From assembly GCA_022508745.1 (NCBI GenBank), contig JAFLUP010000018.1, positions 1 through 39,786 of the forward strand: a stretch of DNA of 39,786 bases. Direction: 5' to 3'. Every line of letters starts with the position of its first letter. Position 1 is the stretch's first letter. The notes below the pieces were generated by a model that worked only from the letters and a program-made list of their open reading frames with translations, was not told where the DNA came from and ran no database searches. Shown here piece by piece: positions 36,640 through 39,786 of this stretch. The position numbers were made by a program, and so were the translations under genes. The DNA is from Oscillospiraceae bacterium (GTDB lineage Bacteria > Bacillota > Clostridia > Oscillospirales > CAG-382).

Positions 36640-37836
36640 TTACAGTCTCGACGCGATTTCTTTCAGGAACTCCGTCGTATTGACAGATCGCTTTTCTTCC
36701 AGCGAGGAGATCAGATACAGGTCTTTCGTCATGACGCCGCTTTCGATGGTTTCGATGGACGCCTTTTCCAGCCGATCCGCAAACTCACAAAGATCCGGCA
36801 GACCGTCCAGCTCGCCGCGCTTGCGGAGTGCGCCGCTCCACGCGAAGATGGTGGCGATGGAGTTGGTAGAGGTCTCCTCCCCTGCCAGATGCTTATAGTA
36901 GTGGCGCTGGACGGTGCCGTGCGCCGCTTCATACTCATACACGCCGTCCGGGGACACCAGTACCGACGTCATCATCGCCAGCGAGCCGAAACCGGTGGCC
37001 AGCATATCGGACATCACGTCGCCGTCGTAGTTCTTACACGCCCAGATAAAACCGCCTTCCGAACGGATCACACGCGCCACTGCGTCGTCGATAAGGGTAT
37101 AGAAATACGTGATGCCGGCCTGTTCGAACTGCGCACGGTAGTCCTTTTCGTAGATCTCCGCGAACAGATCCTTAAAATGGTGATCGTATTTCTTGCTGAT
37201 GGTATCCTTTGTGGAGAACCACAGGTCCATCTTCTGTTCCAGCGCATAGCGGAAGCAGGCGTGGGCGAAAGAGGAAATGCTATCGTCCAGATTGTGCATC
37301 CCCTGCACGATACCCGCGGTCTTGAAATCGTGGATCAGCGTGCGAGTCTCCTTCCCTTCACTGTCGGTGACGAGGATCTCCGCCTTTGCGCCGGCAGGAA
37401 CCTCTACCTCGGATGCCTTATACACATCGCCGTAAGCGTGACGTGCGATGGCGATTGGCTTCTTCCAGGAGGTGACGTACGGCTCGATGCCCTTCACGAC
37501 GATGGGCGTGCGGAACACCGTCCCGTCCAGCAACGCACGAATGGTACCGTTCGGGCTTTTCCACATCTGTTTCAGATGGTATTCATCCATTCTGGCGGCG
37601 TTGGGCGTGATGGTGGCACATTTGACCGCCACACCGTACTTTTTGGTCGCCATGGCGGAATCCACGGTGACTTGGTCGTCTGTTTCATTGCGATGCTCCA
37701 GACCGAGGTCGTAGTACTCCGTCTTCAAATCGATATACGGGAGCAGCAGGATATCCTTGATCTGTTTCCAGATCACACGGGTCATTTCGTCGCCGTCCAT
37801 TTCCACGAGCGGCGTTTTCATCTGAATTTTTGCCAT
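36640..37836 (-). CDS. icd: NADP-dependent isocitrate dehydrogenase
   Basis: [73 protein letters not shown]. Confidence 0.95.
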   Translation of the reverse strand: MAKIQMKTPLVEMDGDEMTRVIWKQIKDILLLPYIDLKTEYYDLGLEHRNETDDQVTVDSAMATKKYGVAVKCATITPNAARMDEYHLKQMWKSPNGTIRALLDGTVFRTPIVVKGIEPYVTSWKKPIAIARHAYGDVYKASEVEVPAGAKAEILVTDSEGKETRTLIHDFKTAGIVQGMHNLDDSISSFAHACFRYALEQKMDLWFSTKDTISKKYDHHFKDLFAEIYEKDYRAQFEQAGITYFYTLIDDAVARVIRSEGGFIWACKNYDGDVMSDMLATGFGSLAMMTSVLVSPDGVYEYEAAHGTVQRHYYKHLAGEETSTNSIATIFAWSGALRKRGELDGLPDLCEFADRLEKASIETIESGVMTKDLYLISSLEEKRSVNTTEFLKEIASRL

Positions 37837-37837
37837 T

Positions 37838-39766
37838 TTAAGCCCCTTTCGTGTCGTTCAGAAGTCCGCCTGCCAGCAAGATGCGCCGCTGACGGTCGGA
37901 GAGCTTGACTTGCAGCAGGATTGTCTCCCCTGTCGTCCGGTTTTCCAGTATCGCGACCGTGCCTTCCGCAATGATGTTACGAATCCCTGCGAGACAGAGC
38001 GCATCTCCCTGCGAGATCTTTTCATAATCCGCAGGATCTTCAAATGTCAGCGGCAGAATCCCCGCATTGATCAGATTGGCAACATGGATGCGCGCAAAGG
38101 ACTTTGCAATCACGGCCTTGACGCCGAGGTAGAGCGGCACCAGCGCCGCGTGCTCGCGGGAGGACCCCTGTCCGTAGTTCTCTCCGCCCACTACGATCCC
38201 GCTTCCCTTCTGCTTGGAGCGTTCAGCGAACGCCTCGTCGCAGACGGCGAAGCAGAATTTGGAAAGATACGGGATATTCGAGCGGTACGGCAGGATCTTC
38301 GCGCCGGCAGGCATGATATGATCGGTGGTGATGTTGTCCCCCACCTTCAGCGTACATTCACAGGAGATGCTTTCCGTCAGCGGCTCACTGACCGGGAAAG
38401 GCTTGATGTTCGGTCCGCGCAGGATCTCCAATCCTTCCGCTTCCTCGGGGGATGCAGGCGGAATGATCATATTATCGTTGAGCAGGAACTGTTCCGGCAT
38501 GGGGAACAGAGGCTGTTCGCCCAATTCCCGCGGGTCAGAAAGCACGCCCCGCAGCGCGGAATACGCCGCCGTCTCCGGGCTGACCAGATAGACCTGCGCG
38601 TCTTTGGTGCCACTGCGCCCCTCGAAATTGCGGTTGAAGGTACGCAGGGAGATTCCGGCGCTGTTGGGAGATTGCCCCATGCCGATGCAGGGACCGCAGG
38701 CACATTCCAGCACACGTGCGCCGGCGGCGATGAGATCGGAAAGCGCTCCGCAATCAGCGAGCATATGATAGACCTGTTTGGAGCCGGGCGCGATGGAAAG
38801 GCTGACATGCTCCGCCACCGTCTTTCCTTTCAGGATAGACGCTACCTTGAGCATATCCGAAAGGGACGAATTGGTGCAGGAGCCGATGCAGACCTGATCC
38901 ACCTTCATTTGACCGATCTCCCCAACCGTTTTGACGTTGTCCGGACTATGGGGGCAGGCGGCGGAGGGCTGCAAAGCGGAAAGATCAATGGTGATCTCCT
39001 CGTCGTAAACCGCATCCGGGTCGGAAGCCAGCGGTGTCCAATCCTGCTCTCTCCCCTGCGCTTTCAGGAACGCACGGGTGACCTCGTCGGAGGGGAAAAT
39101 GGAGGTAGAAGCCCCCAATTCCGCGCCCATGTTCGTAATCGTGGCGCGTTCGGGGACGGAAAGGGTCGCAACGCCTTCCCCGGCGTATTCCACGATCTTT
39201 CCAACGCCGCCCTTCACGGTGAGCCGACGCAGGACCTCCAGGATCACATCCTTCGCGGAAACCCAGGGCTGCAAGCGCCCGGTCAGGTTGACGCGGAGCA
39301 TCTTCGGCATGGTGATATAATAGGTGCCGCCGCCCATGGCGACCGCAACGTCCAGCCCACCGGCGCCGAAAGCAAGCATCCCGATGCCGCCGCCGGTGGG
39401 CGTATGGCTGTCGGAACCGATCAGGGTCTTTCCCGGAACACCAAAGCGCTCCAGATGCACCTGATGGCAGATGCCGTTGCCCGGGCGGGAGAAGTACAGC
39501 CCGTGTTTCTTGGCAACCGATTGGATATACCGATGGTCGTCCGCGTTTTCAAACCCGCTTTGCAGGGTGTTGTGGTCGATATAAGCCACAGAAAGCTCCG
39601 TCCGGACACGGGGGATCCCGATCGCTTCGAATTCCAGATACGCCATGGTCCCGGTCGCATCCTGCGTGAGCGTCTGGTCGATCCGCAGACCGATCTCCTG
39701 TCCGACGGTCATCTCCCCTTCCAGAAGATGTGCGCGGATGATTTTTTGCGCAAGCGTGTAACCCAT
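37838..39766 (-). CDS. Aconitate hydratase (about 642 aa)
   Basis: [71 protein letters not shown]; stop lies 1 nt from the icd start. Confidence 0.94.
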   Translation of the reverse strand: MGYTLAQKIIRAHLLEGEMTVGQEIGLRIDQTLTQDATGTMAYLEFEAIGIPRVRTELSVAYIDHNTLQSGFENADDHRYIQSVAKKHGLYFSRPGNGICHQVHLERFGVPGKTLIGSDSHTPTGGGIGMLAFGAGGLDVAVAMGGGTYYITMPKMLRVNLTGRLQPWVSAKDVILEVLRRLTVKGGVGKIVEYAGEGVATLSVPERATITNMGAELGASTSIFPSDEVTRAFLKAQGREQDWTPLASDPDAVYDEEITIDLSALQPSAACPHSPDNVKTVGEIGQMKVDQVCIGSCTNSSLSDMLKVASILKGKTVAEHVSLSIAPGSKQVYHMLADCGALSDLIAAGARVLECACGPCIGMGQSPNSAGISLRTFNRNFEGRSGTKDAQVYLVSPETAAYSALRGVLSDPRELGEQPLFPMPEQFLLNDNMIIPPASPEEAEGLEILRGPNIKPFPVSEPLTESISCECTLKVGDNITTDHIMPAGAKILPYRSNIPYLSKFCFAVCDEAFAERSKQKGSGIVVGGENYGQGSSREHAALVPLYLGVKAVIAKSFARIHVANLINAGILPLTFEDPADYEKISQGDALCLAGIRNIIAEGTVAILENRTTGETILLQVKLSDRQRRILLAGGLLNDTKGA

Positions 39767-39786
39767 TCTTTATTGCTCCTTTCGTT

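Noticed and set aside
36559-37908. Plus-strand 449-aa ORF opposite icd
   Set aside because: Shadow ORF with no recognisable domain.
1-39786. CRISPR arrays, tRNA or rRNA genes
   Set aside because: No regularly spaced repeats, tRNA-like cloverleafs or rRNA signatures noticed on reading; not exhaustively computed.

Overview
This 39.8 kb window looks like a chromosomal segment from a spore-forming member of the Clostridia; taxonomy is inferred only from gene content (YunB, CwlD) and synteny (gdpP-rplI-dnaB, tilS-ftsH). It is about 57% GC by eye and almost fully coding. I found no rRNA, tRNA, CRISPR array, transposase or phage module. Left to right: a minus-strand pduL / NifU-like scaffold / GGGtGRT-protein operon (the last runs off the window); trpS with a structured leader; an alpha/beta hydrolase carrying an EF-hand pair; a divergent type IIA topoisomerase pair; gdpP-rplI-dnaB-tilS-ftsH; a DHHW-like protein; a TrmH-family methylase; yunB (minus); a ComEC-like metallo-beta-lactamase lipoprotein with VanZ and DUF3006 genes; proC; a membrane protein; a XerD-family recombinase; a DUF624-like protein; a heterodimeric ABC exporter; a minus-strand operon (GT2, membrane-anchored cohesin-like protein, membrane protein, cwlD, a 60-aa protein, radA); an ACT/DUF711 pair; a low-GC methyltransferase; and icd plus acn. 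The most interesting leads are: (1) a 12-bp perfect inverted repeat that could sequester the cwlD start; (2) a structured, non-T-box trpS leader; (3) the GGGtGRT/Fe-S scaffold/PduL operon; (4) a surface cohesin-like protein translationally coupled to a membrane protein in a GT2-cwlD operon; (5) the EF-hand insertion in a cytosolic hydrolase; (6) a Lys at the ArgI catalytic position of the Xer recombinase; (7) a perfect dyad filling the spacer of a sigma-E-like yunB promoter. No single feature is proven to be a new system. These are hypotheses from reading the sequence, without database searches.
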